From: Catenaria anguillulae PL171
Lineage: Eukaryota; Blastocladiomycota; Blastocladiomycetes; Blastocladiales; Catenariaceae
Assembly: GCA_002102555.1 (NCBI GenBank)
Contig: MCFL01000004.1
Location: 310,001 to 374,000, forward strand
DNA length: 64,000 bases
Direction: 5' to 3'
Shown here in pieces: positions 21,879 to 32,357 of this stretch. The position numbers and the translations under genes were made by a program. Positions within the stretch are counted from its first letter, which is position 1; every line of letters begins with the position of its first letter. Below the pieces are notes generated by a model, which saw only the letters and a list, made by a program, of their open reading frames with translations, did not search any database and had not been told where the DNA came from.

Positions 21879-22871
21879 TCAGTACGACTGGAAATGCGTG
21901 ATCGACGACAACACCACCGCCACAACCACCCTTGCATCCACGCCCGCCGCCACATCCATCCTGATTGTCCCTGGTCCAAGCAACGCATCACTCAACGTGA
22001 TACCATGCCCCTCGAGTGGGCGGCCCGTGGCAATCAACATGCCCGGTGCATGCTCATTGCTCCAGCTCCACTTTTCGCCTCCCGGCCGCAAAAACACAAA
22101 CACGTCGCGCATGTTGTACGATCCAAGCACCACAAGCTGCGACTTGCGTTCCGCGGCCATGACACTGTCAACAGCCGCATTGCCCGTGGGCGCACGCATG
22201 GACGTGACCGTGGCCGTAAACTTGTACTGGCGCGCGAGCTCGGTGCGGTTGTTGGTCGTGGACATGACGAGAAACGGTTTCTTGTACATGGGCGAGGTCA
22301 CGCTCAAGTCCGAGGCTTCGTGGGCGCCCAAGTACGCGTAGTAGGTCGGATTGGCACCCAGTGCCGCCTTTTTCACATTGAACACGGGCGCACCCACGGC
22401 AGCCTTGTGTGGGCCCTTCTTGTCAATTGACGATGGCCCGTCGGCCGACGCGGGCAAGTAAACGGTGCGTTTCTTTGTCCACACACTGCGTGGGTGTTGG
22501 CGGACTTTGAGTAGTTCGTGCATGCCCGGCGAGTACACAGTGTAGGTGCATGTTTCGCCGTCCATGTTTTCGGCGCCAAACAGGTTGTCGACGGCATCGG
22601 CCTTTGGGTCTTCGTCCATGGAGAGCAGCAGTGAAAGCGGCGTGGAGGCGTCCGTCGACATGTATGTCGAGTTGGAGCTCGAGTCGGTGGCGCCGGTCGT
22701 GGGCTTGTCGTCAAAGATGCCCGTGATGGGGTCGTGCAGCTGGGATTCGAGCAGGAGGTTGCCGAACCGTTTGACGGGGTTGCGTTGGATCTTTTTGAAA
22801 GATTCTTGTGGTTCGACGGAGGCGGCAGAAGCAGCGCTGGGAGCGGGAGCGGGAGCCGTGTCGGTGGTCAT
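21879..22871 (-). CDS. Tubby-like/LURP-one-related protein 3
   Basis: Single-exon gene of 330 codons from the ATG at 22871 (MTTDTAPAPAPSAA); the frame is open to 23015 but the upstream part looks like leader. It is a more divergent relative of the two genes at 6.4-8.9 kb. Matching blocks are RNPVKRFGNLLLESQLHDP, the basic VWTKKRTVYL, VFNVKKAAL, YYAYLGAHEAS, a QYKFTATV..MRAPTGNAAVDSVMA block, AERKSQLVVLGSYNMRDVFVFL, NEHAPGMLIATG and the C-terminal AAGVDARVVVAVVLSSITHF. The N-terminal 30 residues are Ala/Pro-rich. It ends earlier than the others (ITHFQSY). No membrane segment apart from the C-terminal hydrophobic stretch. Function unknown. Confidence 0.75.
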   Translation of the reverse strand: MTTDTAPAPAPSAASAASVEPQESFKKIQRNPVKRFGNLLLESQLHDPITGIFDDKPTTGATDSSSNSTYMSTDASTPLSLLLSMDEDPKADAVDNLFGAENMDGETCTYTVYSPGMHELLKVRQHPRSVWTKKRTVYLPASADGPSSIDKKGPHKAAVGAPVFNVKKAALGANPTYYAYLGAHEASDLSVTSPMYKKPFLVMSTTNNRTELARQYKFTATVTSMRAPTGNAAVDSVMAAERKSQLVVLGSYNMRDVFVFLRPGGEKWSWSNEHAPGMLIATGRPLEGHGITLSDALLGPGTIRMDVAAGVDARVVVAVVLSSITHFQSY

Positions 22872-24096
22872 GCTGGCGTTGGGTGGATGTGTATTGAGTT
22901 GGATCAGGGTGTGACGAAAACTGGAATGGGATGATGGAGTGTCAAATCCGTGTTGGGAAAGGTGGAGGGGTCCCGCAGCCAAATAAAAACACTTAAGCGC
23001 GGTAGTCAATCGCATTCGAGTTGGATTTGTCTACGCACTGGCGACCACTGCCAGTGATGATTCAGTGGTGAAGTACAGGCACAGGTGAATTAACCTGTCT
23101 CACATGGGCCAACACAAGGTGATCAAATCAGCACCATTGTTTGCCACCTCACGCGCCACCTGTGCTCTTCTCGCCTCCTCGACATGCGACAGCCTGCTCG
23201 TCTTGGCTTCTTGGCAAATTGCGCCTGCAATATCATGTGTTTCAGTCTGCCAGGTTGCCCGACTCGGATCGATTAAAGCTCATCATGGACTCACGAATTT
23301 GAGTGTTCGTTCATGTTTACTTGGTAATTCTTTGGTGATACCCACACAAGCAGCGGCCAAGAAGTTCCAAAGCAGTGACGATCTATTTTCGGGTTGGCTA
23401 TGTTGCCTTTGCATTTTCATGAGTCGCAAATGCTTTTGGAAATGGAAGTCGCTTGGATGAATATATGCAGATGTCAGTACCGAGCCAGGGACCAGGCACA
23501 GTTTCGCTGCCTCGTTGTTTCATAGAAAGCACATCGCACGATCATGCAAGATGACGGAAGCACGACAAGTCGATCAACCTGTTCATGGAAGAGCCTCCGA
23601 ACCCTATCCAAATCGATTCCTACATATCAATGACAACGGAACGCTCGAGCATGGGATGCATGGCTATGCATGACTGAAACTTGACGGTGAAACCCGTTTT
23701 CGAAATGCTCCTCTTGTTGCGTACGCGTAGGTTGTCGCTTTGTTGATTGGTAGGCATGGTAAATGGCGAGCGGAAACCGTGACTGAGAAGCGTTGCCAGG
23801 GCATTGGGCAGCTGTATGTCACAGCCCGCCGGGAACAGGTATGTCGACATCTTCTTCATGCAAGGCACGACTCCAGGCCTCGTCACGTCGTCAACTTGAA
23901 CCCGCCGTCCTTTTGCCATGGTGCACCGTAGCGAGCCATCGGAGCGAGCCATGCCAAGATTCAGAGGTGAGCGTCTCACAAGGTTGGATCGGCGGGCATA
24001 TAGCTGATGAACCCAACTACAGATTCCACAGTTTGCCGGCCGGCGACATTGATTCCAGGGCACGACACACCACAAGTCATCTACAGACCCTTAGCA
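22872..24096. other. Intergenic region
   Basis: Between the divergent tubby-like 3 and prefoldin genes. Frames at 23104-23460 (plus) and 23620-24075 (minus) show no recognisable features. Confidence 0.5.
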
Positions 24097-24724
24097 ATGG
24101 CAAACGAAGCGCAGGTAAAATGCATTTCCCATATGATATCCTCCAGACTGCGGGGCTACCGACGTCGGAGTACTCGCCCACGATCTTCCATGATCGCCCG
24201 CACATTCAATGCCACCCAAATGAGGTCGAGCTGACTGACCAACAAGTCGTTGTCCCTTTATCCCCAACGCAGCGCCAAATTCTTGAGCTCCAAACCAAGC
24301 TCCAAGAGACGAATCGGCAAATTGTCCAGGTTCGGACCCAGATCCAGGTCAAGGAGCGCGAAAAGAAGATTGCCGAGCTGCAGATTCGTGAGTTGAACGC
24401 TGCAGGGCCCAACACCAAGACCTACACATCCGTTGGCAAGATGTACGTGTCGTTTTTGTCACCCGTTTGCATTCCGGATATCACCCGGCTGACGCACATG
24501 TTGCTGTTCGCCCCCCCCCCCCATTTCTGTTTCTGCGTGCTGCCCCCAGGTTTCTTCACATTCCACATGAGGAGATTCTCAGCCAGCTCCAGCTCAAGGG
24601 CCAGTCGCTCGAGGACGATGTCAACGTGTTGGGCAAGAAGCAGGCGTACTTGGAGAAGACGTACAAGGAGACGCAGGATGGAGTCAAGGAGGCAGTAGAT
24701 GCGTTGCTGCCATCAAAGAAGTGA
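24097..24724 (+). CDS. PFD1: Prefoldin subunit 1
   Basis: Beta-type subunit of the prefoldin hexamer, which hands nascent actin and tubulin to the cytosolic CCT chaperonin. Three exons: 24097-24114 (only 18 nt, MANEAQ), 24273-24442 and 24550-24724, giving 120 residues, the normal length for the family. Introns are 158 and 107 nt; the second joins AT|G in the conserved GKMF motif. The protein is two coiled-coil helices (ILELQTKLQETNRQIVQV and LKGQSLEDDVNVLGKKQAYL) joined by a short hairpin with TYTSVGKMF, as in Pfd1. The alternative is an unspliced upstream start, but the predicted sequence there has no prefoldin character. The second intron contains a run of ten Cs. Confidence 0.88.
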
Positions 24725-25663
24725 GTTTTCTTAAATATCGTATTTCTCTCCCTTCTCCCTCCAACGTGTTGCATGTACAATGGCCTTCTGCTCGATCGCT
24801 CGTTCATTGCATGCCCCGGTGACAACGTTTGCCCAGGAGCATCTTCTGACCTTATTATGATGGAGGAGTGGCCGCGATGGCATTCGCACACCGCCCGCGA
24901 TCGTCGAGCTCTCGTGCCAACCGGTCCACCAAGAAGGCACCACGTGGTAGCACTCGATGAAACACTGGAAGCTCATGCAATTAATAATCCAAACCAGATG
25001 ACTTTGTGCCATTTCTCCCCATCGATCCCGTCTTGCGAGTTTCCTCAGCGACTTACGGCCAGCGTCGTGGAGCGAAGAAGGCGTCGAGACTCGCGAGCTC
25101 GCTGATCACAGCGCAGTTGTGGCAGCGGCGTGTGCAATAATGGGGGGCAAGGCGACCGCGCCATTTCCAATGCACATCATGCATACACATCATCGATAAG
25201 CAGGCTGCAACTTCAGGCACTGTCCATACTTTCGGATGACGAGAAGGCCCGTGCATTTGCCGATATTGCGTGCGAATTCTCTCTGGACGCACGCGCTGTC
25301 ACCACGACCGCCCTGTTTCGGGCCGGCCAAGGTGCATCGTTTGCGCACGCCCGGAATGTCACGTTACCCCTGATCTAGCACACCAAGTGCATCTACCTGC
25401 ATCCAGTGCCCGCTGGTGTTGGGTCTAGAACCCGTTGCAAGTCCTATCCACCTCGCCCCATTGCCTGGCATGGCACAGTCTCGAGTCAGCAGGCTGTCGG
25501 CCGCCCAAACTGAGCCCGAGGCCAGCCCTCAAATAGCAACCATCGCCCTGCCAGTCAACCAACCCTCAAGAGCGGGCCACCACATCTCGCTGGACTTGAC
25601 TTCCGGCCATTCCCAACCCTGCCCGATCCCGATCCCGATATACACTTAGACGCTCGGCACATC
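24725..25663. other. Intergenic region
   Basis: No coding sequence recognised. The last 100 bases are presumably promoter and leader of the first carboxypeptidase gene. Confidence 0.5.
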
Positions 25664-27587
25664 ATGAAAGTCGCCCACCGCTTCCTCCTCTCGCTCGTCC
25701 TTGGCGCAATCCTGGCTGCGACCTCCGTGTCTGCGCAAGACTACGTCTACTCGCTGCCGGGCGAACTCAGCATTCCCGATGAGCTCGTTGCCACATTCAA
25801 GGGTACATCATGCCGTTTTCTTTTTCATCTTCCGGGTCTGCCTCCTGTATCTGATCTATCTGTTGGCAGGTCACCGCGTGATTCGCATCAAGAACCCCAC
25901 CAAGTCCCTCCTTGCCGCTGTCGGCACCGAAGGGCTTGACGTGTGGTCGCGTGGACCCAACTCGATCGACATTCGCGTCGCCGACCAAGCCGACGAGGAC
26001 AAGGTGCGGTCCGCGGCCGGTGGATCCATCCAATATGACGTTGTCGTGGACGACGTGCAGACCATTCTCGACGCAGACCGCGCTACTCGCAATCCGGCGT
26101 TTTCGGCGCGTGCCGTCGCCACGGCTTCTCGTGCCGCGACAAATGCCGTCCGCCGCGTTGCATCGGCTTCCCGTGCTGCCGTCGGCGGTGGCAACCGGAA
26201 GCCCTCGTTCGAGTCGGTGAGCGATGCAACTGTGCCACTCGACTTGTCGTGGTTCGCCGATTATCACACCTACCCGCAAATTGTCGAGTTTTTAGTGTCC
26301 AAGTGCACCCAGTTTCACCAAGTGTGCGAGTTTACTCCGTCGATTGGTCGCACTGTGGAAGGCCGTGATATTGTTGCCCTCAAGCTCGGTGCCCCTGGAA
26401 CCAACAAGCCGCAGGTCTATGTCGAGGCCCTGTTGCACGCGCGCGAGTGGGCCGGCACCGTCACGGCGCAGTACTTGATTTATCAGTTGCTTGAGCAGTC
26501 CGAGTCGAATGAAGAGATCAAGCAGATGCTCAAGACGGTCGACATTCACATTGTACGTGCATTGTTTCTGTGAGCCGGCAGACCTATGCTTACTTTCTTC
26601 CCTGCCATTGCTACTAGGTTCCGCTCGTCAACGTTGACGGCTACGTCTGGGCTCAGGCGGGGAACCGTCTCTGGCGCAAGAACCGTCGCAGGAACAGGTA
26701 CCGAACACGTTTTTCCACCTATGAATGTCCCGAGACTTGTATGTTTAACTTGGGCGGTTTGACTTCACCAGGGACGACTCGTTCGGTGTTGATTTGAACC
26801 GTAACGTACGTGTTTCACTGCTCGTCTACTTCTCTATTGCATGCCCGTGTAACTGACGCTTGCCCTTCACTCAAATCCGCGGCATGTCTGATTTCCAGTT
26901 CCCGTACGCATACTGCTAACATCATTCTTGCTTGGTACTTTTTGTTTTACCATCGCTGACCATCTGTTTCTTCTCCCCTAAACCATACATGTAGCTTCCG
27001 CTGGGGTACGGGCGGCTCGTCCACAATCCCTCGCGCAGACACGTACCGTGGCCGGTCTGCCGCATCCGAGCCTGAAGTTCAAGCCGTCCAACGCTACTAC
27101 GCCACGCTCACGCGCGCCGTTGCTGGTCTCGACATTCACACCTTTTCGCAACTGATTCTGCGCCCTTGGGGCGACATTGAGGCCGACTCCCCGCACGAGG
27201 CACAGTATAAGGCGCTTGGCGACCAGATGCGTGAGATTATCAAGGGTGTTCATGGCAAGGAGTACACGTCGATCAAGAGCATTGAGCTGGTATGTCCTTT
27301 CTCGCCCCGCCTGAGCTTTTGGTGACTGGATGCTGACCGCCTTCTATACTCTGCTCTCATAGTATCCGACTTCGGGAACCGCCAGCGACTTTTTTTACTC
27401 GGAGACCAAGGTGGATACCGCGGGCAAGCCCATCAAGCCTGTCGGATACACATTTGAGTTGCGCCCAGACTCGCAGAGTGGCGGTGGATTCATTTTGCCC
27501 AAGGAGCAGCTGTTGCCGTTGGGCCAAGAGATTCTCCCTGCGTTCTTGCATTACGTCAAGCGGTCGGTTGAGGATCCGCTGCGGTAG
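25664..27587 (+). CDS. Secreted M14A zinc carboxypeptidase 1
   Basis: Extracellular exopeptidase removing C-terminal residues. Seven exons: 25664-25802, 25870-26552, 26618-26697, 26772-26805, 26899-26903, 26995-27289, 27363-27587; 486 residues. Signal peptide MKVAHRFLLSLVLGAILAAT. A carboxypeptidase-A-type propeptide follows (HRVIRIKNPTKSLL to VQTILDADR). Catalytic parts: zinc ligands HARE near residue 236 and the His of GLDIHTFSQL; substrate-binding DLNRN; Tyr in LYPTSGTASDFFY; catalytic Glu in TFELRP. Aligned to bovine CPA, the residue at position 255 is Ser. Exon 5 is only 5 nt but is required to give NRNFPFRWG in frame, matching paralogue 2 (NRNFAFHWG). First of three same-strand paralogues. 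Confidence 0.9.
26899..26903 (+). other. 5-nt microexon of carboxypeptidase 1
   Basis: TTCCC is flanked by ATTTCCAG upstream and GTACGC downstream. It adds Phe and two bases, restoring the frame between DLNRN and FRWG. Skipping it would put the following exon out of frame. The reading is supported by both paralogues, which encode this part without an interruption here. Confidence 0.65.
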
Positions 27588-28920
27588 ATTGTTTCGTCTT
27601 TGGCGCTGGTATTTGGGATCGAAAATGTTGTTGTGCATGAGTTGGGTGGCATGTCCTGTCTGTGTCTGTTGGTCACAAAATAGAATGTAGACGGCGTTTC
27701 GTTGGGAACAGAGATGTGTGTCCGATTGGTCCTGTTCATGAACATTATTTATACGCTCCGGCCAACAGCTGAAGGAAACGACGTAAATGCTTATAACTCG
27801 CCCTCCCAAGGTAGCGCTTCAAACTGTAGCAGTAAGCAATTTGTTGAAACGTGGTACCGATACATGCATCCCCCCGTGAATGTTTAGCATGTTGGCGGGA
27901 AAGCAAGACGGTGGATTTTCCTTTCGTATTGGACTTACATGGGCGAAAAGTCATCGAGCCGCGTAGGTCTACTGATTCGTGCATTGGGTTGTGGTGCAGG
28001 TTGTATCGAAGGATCTCTTGGGTATAGGTAATACCACTCGGCGACGAACAGATCACCAGGCCCTCGGCCACAACACGCAGGCTGTTTCGGATGAGACATG
28101 TCATCACATGTTGTCAAGGTGCCTGGCGTGAATTTTCTTCACGCAAGGTCATGCGATAAACACCATAATACACCAAAGCGGCTCCCATTGCTTCTGCCGA
28201 TGGGACACGCCTTGTTCTTAAGCTTGTTGGACTTTTGTCACGCGGGGCCATGTGCACGCGCGCCCACACGATCGTAGCATGTTCGCGGCTCATGCAGCTT
28301 TTTGGAAACCGCATGACTTTCAGGGTCCTAACGACTTTGGTAACGCCAAAAGGTATTTACGGTTGTAATTATTTAAGCGGGCTCTGTTCCCCCGTCGAAA
28401 TGGCCGACTGCACACCACAACCGATGTGCGCGACAGTCGGCAGGTAGGTGGGGGGTATTGGCGGTAGTAGTGTAGCTTGTCTCGCCGCTGATCAGTTGTA
28501 ACTTTGGCTGGCTGGCACACGGCAAGCGTTGTCCCGTCGGCCCGGAAGTATGGCATGACTCTGGACCGACGTATGGTGTCATCTGAAATGTCACAGGAGA
28601 AACTCTGCACCACAATGTCAGTTGACCATGTGCCCTTATCACGCCAGTCAGCAGGCCTCGAGCAACTCTCTGTTGGACGTCCAAATCGGTACGTCCCACA
28701 AGCACTTTCGCCTGGGCTTACCTAGCCTATACGAGCATGGAGAGCAGCACCCCTGGCAGCTTCCCGCCCTTCCTTCTCACATCTCCTCAGACTGCTACAA
28801 ATACCGGGTGCACCCTCCATCCCCGCCAACTCGGTCAGTCCCCGCCAATCAAGACAGATTCCCACTGGCCCCACGACATCTTGCCCAACTTGCCTCTATT
28901 CTTTGCTCCTACCATTCACC
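27588..28920. other. Intergenic region between carboxypeptidases 1 and 2
   Basis: About 1.3 kb with no credible coding sequence. Confidence 0.5.
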
Positions 28921-30517
28921 ATGGCCGCTAGACCTCGCACTACTTTGCTCACAATCCTGCTTCTCGCCCTTTTGGCCGTTTCTGCCCAATCGGAATTCAT
29001 TCACTCTCTTCCCGGTGATCTCGCACGCCGCGATGTTGACGTTGCCTCCTACAAAGGTGTGGATTCTGGCCATTTGATCTTGCAGTCGATGCCCGATGCA
29101 ATTCACTGATCGACACGTCGCTTGCTCTTTCATGCAGGTAACCAAGTCATTCGCATTGTCAACCCGTCCAAAGCCCTGCTTCGCGCTGTCGGATCCAACG
29201 GTCTCGACGTGTGGGGCCGTGGCAAAGACACCATCGACGTTCGTGTGACTGGCGACGCGGACGTGTCCAAGATCCGAAAACTCAATGGTGGTGTCGTCAA
29301 CTTTGATGTGGTTGTGCCCGATGTGCAAGCCGTCATTGACAAGGACATCAAGTCTCGCGCCGCTGCCCGTGAAAGCCTCGGTGCTCAGGCCGTTCCTACT
29401 GACATTTCATACTTCAAGTCGTTCCACACGTATCCCGAGATTGTCGAGTTTTTGCAAACCAAGTGCTCGCAGTTTGCCGATATTTGCTCGTTTGGGTCAC
29501 TTGGCAAGACGGTCGAGGGCCGCGATATCGCTGTTCTCAAGCTCGGCACGCCCGGCAGAACAAGCCCCAAGTCTACCTCGAGGCATTGTTGCATGCGCGT
29601 GAGTGGGCGGGCACCACGACGGCCCAGTTCATCTTTTTCCAGTTGCTCGAGCAGTACAAGACCAACCCCGCGATCAAGGACTTGCTTGACAAGGCCGAGA
29701 TTCACATTGTATGTTTTTTTTCATGTGGCTGCCGAGTCGTATCGCGATTCTTTGTTGCCACCTCGCTCATCCAATTCATGTTCTCGTACGAATCAGGCTC
29801 CGCTCGTCAACGTCGATGGCTACTTGTATACGCAGTCTGGCAACCGGCTCTGGCGCAAGAACCGCAGGCGCAACTCCAACGGCAGCTATGGTATCGATCT
29901 CAACCGCAACTTTGCCTTCCACTGGGGCAACGGCGGTTCGTCGACCAACCCTCGTGACGACACCTACCGCGGCCCTCGCGCCGCAAGTGAGCCCGAAACC
30001 CAGGCCGTGACCGAGTACTTCAAGACCAAGTTGCCTCGTGCGGTCGCTGGTCTCGACATTCACTCGTTTTCCGAACTCATTTTGCGCCCCTGGGGTGACA
30101 CGGAGGAGGACTCGCCCACGAGGCACAGTACAAGCAGGTCACGGACAAGATGCGTGATTTGATTGCTGGCGTGCATGGCGAGCAGTTCCGGTCCATCAAG
30201 AGCGTCGATCTGGTACGTCTCGCTAGCTTCCTGGATTTTGTGCCCTTGGCACTGTGGCTGACGTGTGTTAATCGTTGCGTGTTTAGTATCCAACCTCGGG
30301 GACGGCCAACGATCTGTTCTACAGCTTGGACAGAGTTGGACCCGCCGGGACCACGGTCAAGCCGTACGGCGTTGCATTTGAGTTGCGGCCAAGTTCTGGA
30401 TTTGGTGGCAGCGGTTTTGTCCTGCCGCCTGAAGAGATTATTCCGGCTGGCGAGGAAATCTTGCCTGCATTCATTCACTTTGCCCGGAACGCCATTGAGA
30501 ACCCCCTTCGTGCGTAG
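28921..30517 (+). CDS. M14A zinc carboxypeptidase 2, two frameshifts
   Basis: Paralogue of the gene at 25664. Exons 28921-29056, 29138-29708, 29797-30212 and 30287-30517. Signal peptide (TTLLTILLLALLAVSAQS), propeptide (NQVIRIVNPSKALLRAVG) and peptidase domain are all present: LLHAREW, DLNRNFAFHWG, GLDIHSFSEL, LYPTSGTANDLFY, FELRP. Two single-base losses break the frame: near 29555, between GTPG and NKPQVYLEALL, and near 30116, between EEDSP and HEAQYKQVTDKM. Everything between and after them reads as conserved sequence in the shifted frame, and the splice sites are intact. It is either a very young pseudogene or a functional gene with two sequencing deletions. The position equivalent to CPA residue 255 is Asn. 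The stop codon is two bases from the transposon's TA target duplication. Confidence 0.82.
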
Positions 30518-30520
30518 ATA

Positions 30521-30538
30521 CTGTAGTGCTGCGAATAG
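30521..30538 (+). repeat. Left terminal inverted repeat
   Basis: CTGTAGTGCTGCGAATAG, the exact reverse complement of 35536-35553, preceded by TA. Confidence 0.93.
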
Positions 30539-30542
30539 TCGA

Positions 30543-30696
30543 AACAGTCACACGTCACACCCCACCTTGTCTGTTGCATTGCCGTCACATGTCACAGCCA
30601 CGCCGTTCCTCGTCGCAAACTGTCACAGCGCCGTTGTTGCTTTGTGACCATCATTTTCCGTCACGCTGTCGTTGTTGCGTGAGACATGTCACATAA
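30543..30696. repeat. Subterminal GTCAC motif cluster, left end
   Basis: Seven GTCAC and one GTGAC pentamers within about 150 bases, often as pairs such as GTCACACGTCAC and GTCACATGTCAC. Fewer copies occur near the right end at about 35395-35480. Clusters like this at transposon ends are usual transposase or host-factor binding sites; that role is inferred. Confidence 0.6.
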
Positions 30697-31253
30697 AATA
30701 GCAAAACCCCCTTGCCGGAGTCTTCAAGAGGCGGAGAAGGCACCAACAACAAATCGATGCCTCCACCTGGGCGATTCGAACCGCTGCCCCTCGAGCCAGA
30801 ACGGGCCGGCTTGACGGGTGGGACACAAACGCTTGTTTAAAACGCAACAATGAGTGATCGACTTCCAGCCCGTCAAAGCATAGGCAAGCAGAGAAGGGAA
30901 CAAGAAGTCTAGCTGAGCGTGGTAGGGCTGCCTCCCATTACTTAGAAGGCTGTACATTAACTTCATCTTCCTTGCCTGATCAGGTTTGGGAATGGGACAC
31001 TGATCAAACAGAGTGGCACTACACATGTCTTGATCCTTGCAAGTTGTGACACTTACCACATAGCCATAGCAGGGTGGGAACAGGGCTCACACAGAGAGGT
31101 GCAATGCAACTGTGTCAACACACGGCTGGGGCATTTTGCAAAGGAGCGACCAGGGGTGGAGCGACTGTCCATTCCAAGCGAGAACAATCCTGGACACGCA
31201 GCCTTATGTACAACCAGGGCCAATACAAACGTCGAGGTTGAGCCTCCAAGCGA

Positions 31254-31323
31254 GGTTCTCTGGTACAACGGACAAGCCCAAGACGCTTGCCCTGGTGGCA
31301 CGGGTTCGATTCTTGATGACAGC
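31254..31323 (+). other. tRNA-like sequence with Pol III A and B boxes
   Basis: TGGTACAACGG (31261-31271) fits the A-box consensus TRGYNNARNNG. GGTTCGATTC (31303-31312) fits the B box. Between them CAAGC and GCTTG can pair as an anticodon stem around the loop CCAAGAC. The acceptor stem does not pair well and U33 is replaced by C, so this is not an intact tRNA gene. A T-run at 31344-31350 could terminate Pol III. A decayed tRNA or the head of a tRNA-derived SINE captured by the transposon is likely. Confidence 0.4.
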
Positions 31324-31745
31324 AAACTGGTCATGATTGCCACTTTTTTTACTGCCGGAGAATATGTAGACAGCCGTCAATTCACGGCGTTCTCCTAAAA
31401 GAGTCATTCAGTCGTACAGTGCCGCTGCGTCTTCATGAATACTAACTGCGACATGATTGACTTCACAATGCTCTACACATTTTTTCATGCCATGTTTTGT
31501 ATAGCCTGATAGAAACTCAGTCTCACTCACCCTCATCCGTGACCCACAGACAGCCCACATGTGGTTTTTGCCCTGTCTACCTTGCGGGAGCAGGCCTGAG
31601 ATCTGGTCTGAGCCTCAGGTAGAGAATATGCTCGCTCCTGTCAATGTCTGTCCGCACCCTTGGCACGCCAGCCTTTTGAGAGTCCACAAATGAATGTCCC
31701 TTGCTGAAGTGTTTACTGCGCTGCACGAGCAACGCATGCACCAAA

Positions 31746-32280
31746 CCAGGTTCCCGACGGACTATGCTCATGCCATTAGCACAGAAAGATGCGCAGAAAT
31801 CTATTTACTCGGCACGTACAATGGCATTGCTCAATTCGCACGCCTTCATGGGTGTACCGTCGACCAAACTGTTTGACTCGGATCTGTGAATGCAACTGGA
31901 CGTGTTTCTTGTGCGGCGGCCGCGGCGAAAGCACTAAACCAGGTTCCCGACGGACTATGCTCATGCCATTAGCACAGAAAGATGCGCAGAAATTCATTTA
32001 CTCGCGCACGCACAATGGCATTGCTCAATTCGCACGCCTTCATGGGTGTACCGTCGACCAAACTGTTTGACTCGGATCTGTGAATGCAACTGGACGTGTT
32101 TCTTGTGCGGCGGCCGCGGCGAAAGCACCAAACCAGGTTCCCGACGGACTATGCTCATGCCATTAGCACAGAAAGATGCGCAGAAATTCATTTACTCGCG
32201 CACGCACAATGGCATTGCTCAATTCGCACGCCTTCATGGGTGTACCGTCGACCAAACTGTTCGGCTCGGATCTGTGGATG
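31746..32280. repeat. 193/194-bp tandem repeat, about 2.8 copies
   Basis: Copies start at 31746, 31939 and 32133, each beginning CCAGGTTCCCGACGG. They are nearly identical; copy 1 differs most (around CTATTTACTCGGCACGTAC), and copy 3 stops after CGGATCTGTGGATG. The array is inside the transposon, downstream of the transposase stop. The small frames in each unit are not convincing genes. Confidence 0.92.
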
Positions 32281-32357
32281 TATTAGATCCAAACGGTGTG
32301 CTACATTGGTTGGGCCACTAAGATAAAATACAAAATAGACACAGTTGACGAATCATG

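Noticed and set aside
25130-25378. 82-codon frame upstream of carboxypeptidase 1
   Set aside because: No similarity to other exons in the window, and no splice sites linking it to the carboxypeptidase, which has its own signal peptide start.
30724-31059. Minus-strand frame and a GGTTCGAATC B-box-like sequence near 30773
   Set aside because: No usable A box at proper spacing and no cloverleaf; the frame has no protein features. Considered chance within the transposon.
31776-32191. Repeated small frames within the 193-bp tandem units
   Set aside because: They exist only because the DNA is repeated; no start context or similarity supports translation.
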